From Hymenobacter telluris (GTDB taxonomy: Bacteria > Bacteroidota > Bacteroidia > Cytophagales > Hymenobacteraceae), in assembly GCF_017313265.1 (NCBI RefSeq), contig NZ_JAFLQZ010000020.1, forward strand, positions 1 to 64,000: a stretch of 64,000 nucleotides of DNA, written 5' to 3'. The position numbers were made by a program, and so were the translations under genes. The notes under the pieces were generated by a model, which was not told the origin of the DNA, searched no databases, and saw only the letters and a list, made by a program, of their open reading frames with translations. Shown one piece after another: positions 1 to 8,508 of the stretch. The stretch's first letter is position 1; every line of letters begins with the position of its first letter.

Positions 1-80
1 GGCGCTAACCGCGCCCACTGCGCGTCCGTCAACATCTGTTCCATGCCGCAAAATAACCACTGTTAACACTTCCTAGTAAT

Positions 81-126
81 CCAGCATCAGCACGCGAGAT
101 GCTTCGGCCAGCTCAGCATGACGTTC
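81..126. repeat. Intergenic repeat-like element with short palindrome
   Basis: On the minus strand this segment reads as a compact element built around CATGCTGAGC and GAAGCATCTCGCG, with the short self-complementary ends ATGCT and AGCAT. It lies in a non-coding stretch upstream of rimO. From memory, closely similar segments recur between genes in Hymenobacter genomes, but only one copy was noticed in this window, so repeat status is not shown here. Positions 1-80 and 127-200 hold nothing else recognisable. Confidence 0.4.
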
Positions 127-201
127 TTTGGTACAGACCCAGCCGTAAGCTTCCTTTCGTGAAAGGAACGTTCAGCCTAGGAAAAGGCGTTGCCGGGTTC
201 G

Positions 202-209
202 TACCTTTG
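202..209 (+). promoter_or_regulatory. Putative -7 element of rimO promoter
   Basis: TACCTTTG matches the Bacteroidota -7 consensus TAnnTTTG and lies about 80 bases upstream of the rimO start. No convincing -33 TTTG was seen at the usual 19-23 base spacing, so the call rests on one box and on position. Confidence 0.4.
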
Positions 210-291
210 CGGTCCGATTTTCGCCGCGGGCCGTAGCGGGCAACTTTCTCAGGTAGAAAGCCTTGCCCGGCCGCCTGCCTATCCAATCAGC

Positions 292-1605
292 ATGAAAGTA
301 AGAAGCCAACTGGCCAATAAAGTCAACGTCATTACCCTCGGGTGCTCCAAGAACATTGTGGATTCGGAGGTGCTGATGGGGCAGCTCCGGGCCAACCAGT
401 TCGACGTGACGCACGAAGCCGAAACCAGCGACGCCAACATCGTCATTATCAACACCTGCGGCTTTATTGATAACGCCAAGCAGGAAAGTATCGACACGAT
501 TTTGCGCTACGCCGACGAGAAGGAAGCTGGCAAGCTGCAAAAGCTGTACGTGACGGGCTGCCTCTCGCAGCGCTACAAAGACGACCTGGAAGCGGAAATT
601 CCGCAGGTGGATGCCTATTTCGGGACGCTGGAGCTGCCGCAACTGATGAAGACGCTGGAAGCCGACTACAAGCACGAGCTGGTGGGGGAGCGGCTGCTGA
701 CCACGCCCCAGCACTATGCTTACTTCAAAATTGCGGAAGGCTGCAACCGGCCCTGCTCGTTCTGCGCCATCCCGCTGATGCGCGGCAAGCACGTAGACCG
801 GCCGATTGAAGACCTGGTGCGCGACGCCAAGCGCCTCGCTTCGCAAGGCACCAAAGAGCTGATTCTGATTGCCCAGGACCTCACGTACTACGGGCTGCAA
901 GCCTACGGGGAGCGGAAACTGGCCGACTTGCTGCGCCACCTCTCCGACGTGGAAGGCATCGACTGGATTCGGATGCAGTACGCTTATCCGTCGCAGTTCC
1001 CGATGGATGCCTTGGACGTGATGAACGAGCGGAGCAACATCTGCAAGTACCTGGATATGCCCTTGCAGCACGTTTCCGATAACATGCTGAAAACCATGCG
1101 GCGCGGCATCAGTCGGCGGCGGACGGTGGAGCTGGTGGATAGCATCCGGCAGCGCGTACCGGGCATTGCGTTGCGCACCACGCTCATTGCCGGTCACCCC
1201 GGCGAAACGCAGCAGGATTTCGAGGACCTCTACAACTTTGTGGAGGAAACCCGCTTCGACCGGCTGGGCATCTTCACCTACTCGCACGAAGACAACACGC
1301 ATTCCTACACGATGCCCGACGACGTGCCGGCCGAGGTGAAACAGGACCGCGCCGACCAGATTATGGAGTTGCAGCAGGGCATTTCGATGGACCTGAACGA
1401 GCAGAAAGTGGGGCAGACCTATAAAGTGCTGTTCGACCGGAAGGAAAGCGGCTACTTCGTGGGCCGCACCGAGTTCGACTCGCCGGAAGTGGACAATGAA
1501 GTGCTGGTGCCCGCCACCAAAGACACGTTCGTACGCCTCGGCGACTTTGCCCAGGTGAAGATTCACGAAGCCTCCGACTTCGATTTGTACGGCACGCTGG
1601 TATAG
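292..1605 (+). CDS. rimO: Ribosomal protein S12 methylthiotransferase RimO
   Basis: Radical-SAM methylthiotransferase that adds a methylthio group to the conserved aspartate of ribosomal protein S12. The N-terminal UPF0004 domain carries cluster cysteines C18, C56 and C90. The radical-SAM motif CNRPCSFC gives C151, C155 and C158 for the second 4Fe-4S cluster. A C-terminal TRAM-like domain ends the protein. Starting at the ATG at 292 gives 437 residues, the normal family length. An in-frame upstream extension to 190 would add about 34 low-quality residues and overlap the putative promoter, so it was rejected. The S12-specific assignment over MiaB rests on the overall N-terminal pattern (LGCSKNIVDSE). 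The gene stands alone and ends before a strong terminator. Confidence 0.95.
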   Translation: MKVRSQLANKVNVITLGCSKNIVDSEVLMGQLRANQFDVTHEAETSDANIVIINTCGFIDNAKQESIDTILRYADEKEAGKLQKLYVTGCLSQRYKDDLEAEIPQVDAYFGTLELPQLMKTLEADYKHELVGERLLTTPQHYAYFKIAEGCNRPCSFCAIPLMRGKHVDRPIEDLVRDAKRLASQGTKELILIAQDLTYYGLQAYGERKLADLLRHLSDVEGIDWIRMQYAYPSQFPMDALDVMNERSNICKYLDMPLQHVSDNMLKTMRRGISRRRTVELVDSIRQRVPGIALRTTLIAGHPGETQQDFEDLYNFVEETRFDRLGIFTYSHEDNTHSYTMPDDVPAEVKQDRADQIMELQQGISMDLNEQKVGQTYKVLFDRKESGYFVGRTEFDSPEVDNEVLVPATKDTFVRLGDFAQVKIHEASDFDLYGTLV

Positions 1606-1611
1606 AGTTCA

Positions 1612-1782
1612 GTTGCCGGTTATCAGTTGTGGGTTGCCAAGTAGGGATGCAGCGCTGGCAGTAAATAGCTCTCGAAATTAATATGACTTCAAACAACGAC
1701 TCCCGTAGTGATTCACTGCGGGAGTCGTTGTATTTCAATAGGTTGGGCGGTTGATGAATACTGGTAACTGGTAACCGGCAAC
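1612..1782. repeat. Imperfect inverted repeat flanking a terminator
   Basis: The arms at 1612-1628 and 1766-1782 are reverse complements over 17 bases with one mismatch. The core is GTTGCCGGTTA. They enclose the rimO terminator and about 140 bases of non-coding DNA. The flanks contain further degenerate copies of the same GGTAAC/CCGGCAAC words. Confidence 0.45.
1694..1730. terminator. Strong hairpin terminator after rimO
   Basis: Positions 1694-1710 pair with 1714-1730 to give a 17-bp stem with one T-G wobble and a 3-base loop. It is followed by TATTT. It lies about 90 bases after the rimO stop and before bshC. Confidence 0.8.
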
Positions 1783-1849
1783 CGGCAACAGAAAATACCC
1801 AGTTACTTTGTGGCGGCTGGCCGGTTATAGCCGAATTATTCTCCTCTGT

Positions 1850-3442
1850 ATGTCCGTCACGACCCTGCGCTACGCCGACACCGGCGCGTTTTCCCCGCTG
1901 CTTACCGCCTACCTGGACCGGCACGAAGCCCTGACCCCGTTTTATCACCGCTTCCCGGCCCTCGAAGAATTTCAGGCGCAGATAGAGGAAAAGAAAGCGC
2001 ACTACACGCCCGAAGCCCGGCAACGGCTGGTGGCGGCCCTGCGCGAGCAATACGCCACGTTGCCCGAAGTACACCCACAGGTGCAAGCCAACCTGGCGCT
2101 GCTGGAAAAGGAAACCACCTTCACCATCACTACGGGGCACCAGCTCAATTTACTGACCGGGCCGCTATATTTCATCTACAAGATTGTAACGGCCATCAAG
2201 CTCAGCCGCCAGTTGAAAGCGCAGTACCCGCAGTACGATTTCGTGCCGTTGTACTGGATGGCCACCGAAGACCACGACTTCGCCGAAATCAACCATTTGC
2301 AGCTGTTCGGTAAGAAATACGAATGGAACGCCGCCGACCAGGGTGGGCCGGTGGGCCGGTTGAAGCTAGATGGTTTGCAGGAGGAATTACTCGACCAACT
2401 GCCCGCCGATGTGCCCGCCGCTTTCCGGGAGGCCTACCAGGAAGCTGGCACGCTGGCCGAGGCCACCCGCCGCCTTACGCACAGTTTGTTTGGCGAGTAT
2501 GGCTTGGTGAGTCTGGATGGTGATGCGCCGGCGTTGAAGCAGGCTTTGGTGCCCGTGTTGGAGCGCGAAATTCTGGAGCAGGCCTCCAACAACGCCGTGC
2601 AGGCGTCGAATGCGCAGCTGGAAGCAGCCGGTTTCAAGCCGCAGGTGTATTCGCGCCCGCTCAACCTGTTTTTTCTGACTGATACCGGCAAGCGGGAGCG
2701 GCTGGAATACGATGCCGCCGCCGACTGCGTGCAGATAACCGTACGCAACACCAACCGATGTCATAGCCAGGAAGAGTTACTCGATTTGGCGCGCCAGCAC
2801 CCCGAGCAGTTCAGCCCCAACGTGGTACTGCGGCCGCTGTACCAGGAAATTTTGCTGCCCAACCTGTGCTACATTGGCGGCGGCGCGGAAGTAGCGTACT
2901 GGTTTCAGCTCAAGCAGGTATTCGCCGACAACCAGGTACCCTACCCGATTCTGTTGCTTCGCAACTCGGCGCAGTACATTGGCAAGGCCAACCTGGGCAA
3001 GCTGCGCAAACTGGGGCTGACCTCAACGGATATTTTCCGGCCGCTGCCGGAGCTGAAAAAGCAAGTAGGCGCCGCACTGGGGCAGGAAGAAATCAGCCTT
3101 AGTGCGCAGCAGCAGGCGCTGGCGGCGGTGTTCAAGGAAGTATCCGACCTAGCGCAGCGCCTCGACCCCACGCTGGTACGCACCGTAGCCGCCGAGCAGC
3201 AAAAAGCTGCCAGTAGCCTAGCTGGGTTGGAAAAGCGCCTCAGCAAAGCTGCCGAAGCCAAGCACGAAACGGCGTACAGCCAGCTCACGGCCCTCAAAGA
3301 CAAGCTGATGCCCAACGGCCACTTGCAGGAGCGCGAAGACAACGTACTCAGCATCCTCATCAACAACCCGCAGTTTATCAAGCAACTCCTCGACGCCTTC
3401 GACCCGCTGGCGCTGGAATTCACGGTATTGGAAGAGGAGTAG
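1850..3442 (+). CDS. bshC: Bacillithiol biosynthesis cysteine-adding enzyme BshC
   Basis: Proposed to add cysteine to glucosaminyl-malate in the last step of bacillithiol synthesis, a low-molecular-weight thiol of many Bacteroidota and Firmicutes. The 530-residue product matches the family length. It carries the typical segments TGHQLNLLTGPLYFIYK and YWMATEDHDFAEI in the N-terminal Rossmann-like part, and LLRNSAQYI before a C-terminal coiled coil rich in Lys, Glu and Gln. The ATG at 1850 begins MSVTTLRY. The longer reading from 1808 adds residues unlike the family. No bshA or bshB is in this window. A weak -7-like TTACTTTG lies at 1803-1810. Confidence 0.93.
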   Translation: MSVTTLRYADTGAFSPLLTAYLDRHEALTPFYHRFPALEEFQAQIEEKKAHYTPEARQRLVAALREQYATLPEVHPQVQANLALLEKETTFTITTGHQLNLLTGPLYFIYKIVTAIKLSRQLKAQYPQYDFVPLYWMATEDHDFAEINHLQLFGKKYEWNAADQGGPVGRLKLDGLQEELLDQLPADVPAAFREAYQEAGTLAEATRRLTHSLFGEYGLVSLDGDAPALKQALVPVLEREILEQASNNAVQASNAQLEAAGFKPQVYSRPLNLFFLTDTGKRERLEYDAAADCVQITVRNTNRCHSQEELLDLARQHPEQFSPNVVLRPLYQEILLPNLCYIGGGAEVAYWFQLKQVFADNQVPYPILLLRNSAQYIGKANLGKLRKLGLTSTDIFRPLPELKKQVGAALGQEEISLSAQQQALAAVFKEVSDLAQRLDPTLVRTVAAEQQKAASSLAGLEKRLSKAAEAKHETAYSQLTALKDKLMPNGHLQEREDNVLSILINNPQFIKQLLDAFDPLALEFTVLEEE

Positions 3443-3479
3443 ACCTCGTTTTTCGTTGCTTAAAGAAACAGCTAGTACA

Positions 3480-4058
3480 ATGCTGAAAGCCGAACTGCGC
3501 CGCACTGCCTTGTCCCGGCGACAAGCCTTGCCGGAAAGCGAAGTAGCGCAGCGTAGCCGCCAATTGCGGGAGCAGCTATTCTCGCATTTCGAGGTAGCCA
3601 GATGGAAGTGGCTGCACGTGTTTCTACCGATTCCGCAGCAGCACGAGCCGGACACCTGGCAGATTATCCGGTGGGTTTGGGAGCGTGAATTGCCGGTGCA
3701 ACTAGCCGTGCCCGTGGTGCAAGCGGATGGCGTGAGCTTACGGCATTATCACCTTACTCCTGGCACTGCATTAGTCAACAACCGCTGGGGCATTCCGGAG
3801 CCGGTGGGGGCCGGTGAGGTTGAGCCAGCGCAACTGGATGCGGTGTTGATTCCGCTGTTGGCTTTCGATGAAAATGGGCACCGGGTTGGCTACGGCAAAG
3901 GCTTCTATGATCGGTTTCTACTGGAATGCCGGCCCGATGTACTGCGGATTGGGTTGAGCCTGGAACCGCCAGTACCTAAAATTACAGATGCCTGGTCTGG
4001 CGATGTGCCTTTAAGCGCATGTGTTACGCCCAGCGGCGTATGGCAGTTTGGGCGGTAG
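3480..4058 (+). CDS. 5-formyltetrahydrofolate cyclo-ligase
   Basis: Converts 5-formyl-THF to 5,10-methenyl-THF with ATP, recycling a storage or inhibitory folate. The 192-residue protein has the family's basic N-terminus (LRRTALSRRQAL) and the signature GYGKGFYDRFL used for ATP and folate binding. The ATG at 3480 was chosen. An upstream TTG at 3456 would add eight residues with no support. It lies 37 bases after bshC on the same strand and may be co-transcribed with it. Confidence 0.92.
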   Translation: MLKAELRRTALSRRQALPESEVAQRSRQLREQLFSHFEVARWKWLHVFLPIPQQHEPDTWQIIRWVWERELPVQLAVPVVQADGVSLRHYHLTPGTALVNNRWGIPEPVGAGEVEPAQLDAVLIPLLAFDENGHRVGYGKGFYDRFLLECRPDVLRIGLSLEPPVPKITDAWSGDVPLSACVTPSGVWQFGR

Positions 4059-4161
4059 CGGAAAAGCTTGGCATATAGGCTATAGTAAGCTACGGAGTAA
4101 ACAATAAGCTTATTAAGCGAGCCGTTGGATGGGTATCCATTCACTATATAGGAATCCGCTC

Positions 4162-4674
4162 ATGGCTGAAATTGCATCGTCCGCCCCCGCTGGCCGCGGC
4201 CCCAAGCCCCGCCGCAAAAAGCTCTCCACCCGCATCGACATGACGCCCATGGTCGATTTGGCATTTCTGCTGTTGACTTTCTTTATCCTGACGGCTTCGT
4301 TCAACAAACCCACGGTCATGGCGCTAACAATGCCTGACAAGAAAGGAGAGCCATCTGACTTGGGTGCTAAGCAAGCCTTAACGCTGATACTAGGCAAAGA
4401 CAGCCAGGTGCATTACTTCTTCGGCTTAAATAGCGCAGAAAATCCAGCCAAGCTATACACTACCACTTTCGGTTCCGATGGCTTGCGGAAGGTATTGCTG
4501 GAACGGCAGCGCCAGTTGCCGGCTCCTACCGTACTCATCAAGGCCGGCCAAGATGCCAAGTACCGCGACCTGGTAGATGCGCTGGACGAAATGACCATCA
4601 CCGACCAGCAGAAATACGCCCTGGTCGATTTGACGGCCGCCGACCGGGAATTGCTGGAAAAGAACTCGTTGTAA
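4162..4674 (+). CDS. ExbD/TolR-type biopolymer transport protein
   Basis: Inner-membrane component of the proton-driven ExbBD/TolQR motors that energise TonB-dependent transport. The 170-residue product has a short basic cytoplasmic tail, one transmembrane helix around residues 31-47 with the conserved aspartate at about D32 (motif DMTPMVDLAFLLLTFF), and a periplasmic domain. No ExbB or TonB gene is adjacent, so it is an orphan that must work with partners encoded elsewhere. The ATG at 4162 begins MAEIASS. An in-frame ATG at 4129 would add eleven residues. Confidence 0.88.
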   Translation: MAEIASSAPAGRGPKPRRKKLSTRIDMTPMVDLAFLLLTFFILTASFNKPTVMALTMPDKKGEPSDLGAKQALTLILGKDSQVHYFFGLNSAENPAKLYTTTFGSDGLRKVLLERQRQLPAPTVLIKAGQDAKYRDLVDALDEMTITDQQKYALVDLTAADRELLEKNSL

Positions 4675-4684
4675 CTAGCTGAAT

Positions 4685-4728
4685 ACTACGCGCCGCGGGC
4701 ATTTGCAAGTTTGCGGGCGGCGCGTAGT
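4685..4728. terminator. Hairpin terminator overlapping a convergent gene end
   Basis: A perfect 12-bp stem, 4685-4696 with 4717-4728, has the core CTACGCGCCGC. It starts ten bases after the exbD stop and lies inside the 3' end of the convergent membrane-protein gene. No T-run of note follows. Confidence 0.6.
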
Positions 4729-5165
4729 TTGCCTGCCTGGTAACAGTTGTAGCCAAAGAAAAGCAGCGCCAGAAATTGCAGGCCGAAAGCGCTAAAAAGC
4801 AACGACAGGTATGGGTCGAATGGTGACGCAGACGGAGTTGGCTCAATGTATAATGGTGGATAAATTGTCGGACTGCTGGCTCTCAGAACGATAGTCAGAT
4901 AGTGACTCATGCACACCAACACTGCGCTGACTGTGGCCAGGAGCAGATGATTCAGGACGGAGCGCCGACGCAGGAGCAGCATAACAATACCCACAACCAA
5001 GGCTGTGGGTATAAACAGCCAGCTGATGAACGACGAGCGCGACAATACAAAATACGTATTGTGCATCTGAATATCGAGTGCTTGTTGTTGCAGCGCCTCG
5101 AAGCCGACCAGCATACCGGCTAGCAAAATCGTTATGCCTCCCGATACGAGTAGCCAACAGGCCAC
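4686..5165 (-). CDS. Small four-helix membrane protein with CoxI-like motif
   Basis: Not a recognised family. The product is hydrophobic with about four transmembrane segments. It contains DIQMHNTYFVLSRSSF, which resembles the HDTYFVVAHFH stretch of cytochrome c oxidase subunit I, although the haem-ligand histidines of that stretch are missing. It is the last gene of a minus-strand run after the GDYXXLXY and DUF2157 genes. The start is uncertain. A GTG at 5165 leaves a 16-base gap to the upstream gene. A TTG at 5258 would overlap that gene by 77 bases and add a Lys/Arg-rich tail. No function is claimed. Confidence 0.6.
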   Translation of the reverse strand: MACWLLVSGGITILLAGMLVGFEALQQQALDIQMHNTYFVLSRSSFISWLFIPTALVVGIVMLLLRRRSVLNHLLLATVSAVLVCMSHYLTIVLRASSPTIYPPLYIEPTPSASPFDPYLSLLFSAFGLQFLALLFFGYNCYQAGKLRAARKLANARGA

Positions 5166-5181
5166 AACCGCTTGGTTAGCA

Positions 5182-5790
5182 TTAAAGAGGGGCTTTAGCT
5201 TGCTTGGGAGACGGCAGAATATCCACCTGCTTGATGCGGGCTTGGCCCCAGGGCGCAATGCTAACCTGCACCCGCAGCAACTGCTTGGGCTTCAGCTTCC
5301 GGCCGACATCGGCGGGCACGTAGTACTTCTCGAAGCCGTAGCGCAGGCGCATGCTGCGGCGCCAAATATCCTGCACCCAACCGCGCAGCACCACTTGGCC
5401 GGCTGGTACCGTAGGCTCCAATGAGTAAACAGCCACGGCCTCGTATCGGTCTTGGCGGGGTTCCAGCACCACGTACACGGCCTGTTTGCGGCGGGGCATG
5501 GTGCCATCCTTCCATAAACTACCCGGAATCTGGCTGATGCTGTAGTTCAGGTTCAGATGGTCGCCGTAGTTCAGGTCGCGCGGGTCGATGGGGGTGGTGT
5601 GCAGCGTGACGGTTTCGCCGAGGGCGCCGGTAGCGTAGCCCGCCGCCGCTACGGCCAGCACAAACAGCACCTGCGCGGCCAGCAGCCACCACACGCCTAC
5701 TCGCCGCCGCGCTTCGGGCAATGCATGCAGCGGCGCTGATGCAGCCTGCGGAGCGGGTTCTACTGCCGGAGAAAGGGGAGCCGAAGACAT
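5182..5790 (-). CDS. GDYXXLXY domain protein
   Basis: A 202-residue protein with one transmembrane helix at about residues 32-52, followed by an extracytoplasmic domain. It carries the family motif in the variant form GDHLNLNY (usual form GDYxxLxY), plus YVVLEP and GWVQD segments. Such proteins are typically encoded next to DUF2157/DUF4401 membrane proteins, as here, where the DUF2157 gene ends 24 bases upstream. The biochemical role of the family is unknown. The N-terminus is rich in Ala and Pro and probably cytoplasmic. Confidence 0.8.
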   Translation of the reverse strand: MSSAPLSPAVEPAPQAASAPLHALPEARRRVGVWWLLAAQVLFVLAVAAAGYATGALGETVTLHTTPIDPRDLNYGDHLNLNYSISQIPGSLWKDGTMPRRKQAVYVVLEPRQDRYEAVAVYSLEPTVPAGQVVLRGWVQDIWRRSMRLRYGFEKYYVPADVGRKLKPKQLLRVQVSIAPWGQARIKQVDILPSPKQAKAPL

Positions 5791-5814
5791 TGGGAAAGCA
5801 TTTGAGAACGAAGC

Positions 5815-7038
5815 TTAGAAAGCCTGGTTGGCATTTTTGGCAGCGAAGGTCTGGGTGGCTCGGCGGCGTAACAGCCAACTCAGCCCAAACAGCAGAATAC
5901 CGCCGAGCAGGAAAAACAACGACTTGTCCATGAAGCCCCACGTCAGCTTGAAATAAGCCACGGCGGTAGTCAAAATGAACAGCACCGTGCCCAGCGTAAC
6001 CCGGTCCTGGTTTTGCTCCTGGTGGGCACGGGCCAGCACCGCCCCCGAATACGCATACAGCACTACCACCGTACCCACGGTCAGTGGCAGCCCGCCCGGC
6101 AAATAGAAGCCCGGCAATAGCAGCAGCCAATCGGTAGCACCGCTCAGGCGGCCCCGCAGCTTCTTGCCCCACAACGACAGCGCCAGCACTGCCCCCAGCG
6201 CCGCCAGATAGGCCAGCAACGGCGGCCGAAGCCGGTCGGCATACGCATCGGCCTCGCCGAATAGCGCCAGCCCCAGCGTGAACAGAAATGCGGCTACCAA
6301 CGGCGGCCCCTGCAACGCCCGCGCCGCCGGCCGGTCAGCCTGCCAGTCGCCGGCCGTATAAACGAGCATGGCAGGAATAAAAAACCAGGTGATTTTGACG
6401 TGCAAGTGGTTGATCAGCAAAGCAGTCTGCCAGAGCAAGCCAGTGGCTAGCACGCCCCCCAGCACCGAATCGGGGCGGCGCCACCAGTAGTAGCCCAGCC
6501 CGCCCGCCGTGAGAGCCGCCGTGAAGTAACTGAACACGCCCAATTGCCCGGTGTTGTAGCCCTGCACAATCCCGCCGATAATGACGGTGAGCAAGAACAG
6601 AAACCGGCTGCTATACAGCCACGTCAGCAGGATGCCCACCACCGCCCAGGCCAGCAGCCCGGTGAGGTCGTAGCCGATGAGCTGGTACATCTGGCTGGTG
6701 AGGATGATACTGGCCCCAAATAGCAGCAGCCCCAGCCCCACCAGCCCCAGCCCTAGCGACTCGTACTGCCGGCGCAGGAAATATTCGGCGGCCACGTAGG
6801 CACTGGTTAAGGAGCCCAGCAGCAGCCCCAGCCGCACCAGCTCCGGCAGGTCCTGCCAGTTGGCAGCCACCAGACTTAGGGCACTCAGGGCAATTAGCAG
6901 GCTGCCCAGCAAAGGCAGCAGCCCGATGGTAGGTTTTTCGGGCGGGTACAGCTCCAGCAACTGCGCCTGTTGCTCGGCGCTGATGATGCCCTTCCTCACC
7001 CACTCTGCCCCGTCCGTTTCCAGTAGTTTCCGACTCAT
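5815..7038 (-). CDS. DUF2157 multi-pass membrane protein
   Basis: A 407-residue integral membrane protein. The N-terminal about 45 residues are soluble (EWVRKGIISAEQQAQLLELY), typical of DUF2157, and are followed by roughly 11-12 hydrophobic helices. It is the first gene of a minus-strand run with the GDYXXLXY protein and the small membrane protein. The conserved pairing suggests a membrane complex, but its function is not known. The ATG at 7038 begins MSRKLLETDG. Confidence 0.82.
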   Translation of the reverse strand: MSRKLLETDGAEWVRKGIISAEQQAQLLELYPPEKPTIGLLPLLGSLLIALSALSLVAANWQDLPELVRLGLLLGSLTSAYVAAEYFLRRQYESLGLGLVGLGLLLFGASIILTSQMYQLIGYDLTGLLAWAVVGILLTWLYSSRFLFLLTVIIGGIVQGYNTGQLGVFSYFTAALTAGGLGYYWWRRPDSVLGGVLATGLLWQTALLINHLHVKITWFFIPAMLVYTAGDWQADRPAARALQGPPLVAAFLFTLGLALFGEADAYADRLRPPLLAYLAALGAVLALSLWGKKLRGRLSGATDWLLLLPGFYLPGGLPLTVGTVVVLYAYSGAVLARAHQEQNQDRVTLGTVLFILTTAVAYFKLTWGFMDKSLFFLLGGILLFGLSWLLRRRATQTFAAKNANQAF

Positions 7039-7089
7039 AGCTACCGCAACTTACACAGGATGATGGGAAGCGGCGTATGTATCCTCCCG

Positions 7090-7635
7090 CTAATCCTCTA
7101 TCGGTTCCCATTCGCCTTTCTTGAAAAATACATTGCCAAATTTGGGCGAGTGAAATACATAATAAAACTCGCTGGTATTTGTGTAGAGTGTTGGATTGTC
7201 GCTGATAATATGATGCGTTGGAATAGTAGGATAAAGAATAATATGTGGATTTCTGCTGGATGTTGTGAATGATACCTCACTAGAGTATGTTCTGGTTACA
7301 TTTATTCCTTCTGTTACATGAAAAAATAATTTATTGCGTTCTGTTATTTCAAATCTAAAATGATTGTATTGCCAGTCAGCTTGCTTACCTGGGAATTTCG
7401 TTCTGTCAATTACGTATTCACCGTATATATCATCTCGTTCAATATCTGTAGACAGTGATGCACGAGCAATCATACTTAGAATAACTAGACTCAATACGAA
7501 AAGCCACAATATCCCAAGAATTTTTCCAAATATTGTTTTTCCTGTAGAAAGCCAAGTAATAAAAAAGGCAACAACTAAAATAAGTGTTAATGGGAGTAAT
7601 ATGAAAATGAAGAATAAATTGAATCCAAATCCCAT
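7090..7635 (-). CDS. Hypothetical two-helix membrane protein, AT-rich
   Basis: Not recognised. The 181-residue product has two N-terminal transmembrane segments (about residues 5-28 and 38-58) and a hydrophilic, probably extracytoplasmic domain rich in Asn, Thr, Tyr and His. Base composition is strikingly AT-rich compared with the genes on both sides, and codon use is correspondingly different (AAA, AAT, TAT common). This suggests acquisition from a lower-GC donor. It lies about 50 bases upstream of the DUF2157 gene, same strand. Confidence 0.65.
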   Translation of the reverse strand: MGFGFNLFFIFILLPLTLILVVAFFITWLSTGKTIFGKILGILWLFVLSLVILSMIARASLSTDIERDDIYGEYVIDRTKFPGKQADWQYNHFRFEITERNKLFFHVTEGINVTRTYSSEVSFTTSSRNPHIILYPTIPTHHIISDNPTLYTNTSEFYYVFHSPKFGNVFFKKGEWEPIED

Positions 7636-7693
7636 ATAAAAAGATAGTTTAACTTAGTAAAACATCTTTCTGTTTTAAAGTCAGAATTCACGG

Positions 7694-8380
7694 TTATCCC
7701 GCCTTCCGGGCCCGTGTCATTTCGCGCTTACCGGCCGGACCCGGAATCTTCTCAACTAACCAGCCGGCGGCTTTCAGGCTGCGGCGGAAGCTGCCTTTGG
7801 CGCAGTAGCTCACCAGTACGCCGCCGGGGGCAGTGGCATCATAAAGCTGCTGGAACACCGCATCGGTCCACATTTCCGGTTGCTTTTCCGGGGCAAAGGC
7901 ATCGAAGTAGATAACGTGGTAGGTGTCTTCGGAAAGGAGCGTGGCTTGGAGGGTACCGGCAATTTTATAGAGCGCAAACTGCGGCGTGAGGGCCACAGGC
8001 GCACCCCAGCCGGCCGCGTGTAGCTGCTGATGGTAGTCAAGCAACTCCGGATTCAGCACGTAGCGCTCTACGCCCAGCGTATCAATGACTGCGGGCGGTA
8101 GCGGGTGTTTCTCAATAGTGTCGTAGAAGATAGGGTGCGGGCTAGTCAGGCTGTGCTGCAAGGTAAGCAATGCATTCAGGCCCGTCCCGAACCCGACTTC
8201 CAGCACCCACACCATACCCGTAGCGGCAGCCAGCACCGGTTCCAGCCCGGCACCCAGGTACACGTGCTGGGCTTCTTGTATGGCACCGTTGGTGCTGTGG
8301 TAATGCTCGTCAAGCTCAGGAACATACAGTGTGCTAGAGCCATCGGCGGTGGTGCGCACTTCTACTTTGGGGGTGGCCAT
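7694..8380 (-). CDS. mnmD: tRNA 5-methylaminomethyl-2-thiouridine methyltransferase MnmD
   Basis: SAM-dependent enzyme that completes the mnm5s2U modification at the wobble position of some tRNAs. The 228-residue protein shows the SAM-binding motif LEVGFGTGLNALL and the family signature YFDAFAPEKQPEMW. A C-terminal motif follows, GPAGKREMTRA. It is the stand-alone methyltransferase domain without the oxidoreductase half found in bifunctional MnmC. The ATG at 8378-8380 gives MATPKVEV. An upstream in-frame extension to 8485 would run into the shared promoter region and was rejected. It is divergent from the thioesterase gene. Confidence 0.9.
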   Translation of the reverse strand: MATPKVEVRTTADGSSTLYVPELDEHYHSTNGAIQEAQHVYLGAGLEPVLAAATGMVWVLEVGFGTGLNALLTLQHSLTSPHPIFYDTIEKHPLPPAVIDTLGVERYVLNPELLDYHQQLHAAGWGAPVALTPQFALYKIAGTLQATLLSEDTYHVIYFDAFAPEKQPEMWTDAVFQQLYDATAPGGVLVSYCAKGSFRRSLKAAGWLVEKIPGPAGKREMTRARKAG

Positions 8381-8508
8381 GAAATGTGGGAATGGTAGGG
8401 TGGGAAAGTGATGCAAGCAGCGTAAAACCGAGCACGGATAGCCTATTTGCCGAAGGGCGCGTACGCTGTTTCGAGTCTCAATCAATCCGCTGCAACTAAG
8501 CTTCCGCT

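Noticed and set aside
172-1566. A 464-codon minus-strand open frame opposite rimO
   Set aside because: It is the antisense of a fully recognisable rimO and its product has no domain. Long antisense frames are common in high-GC DNA.
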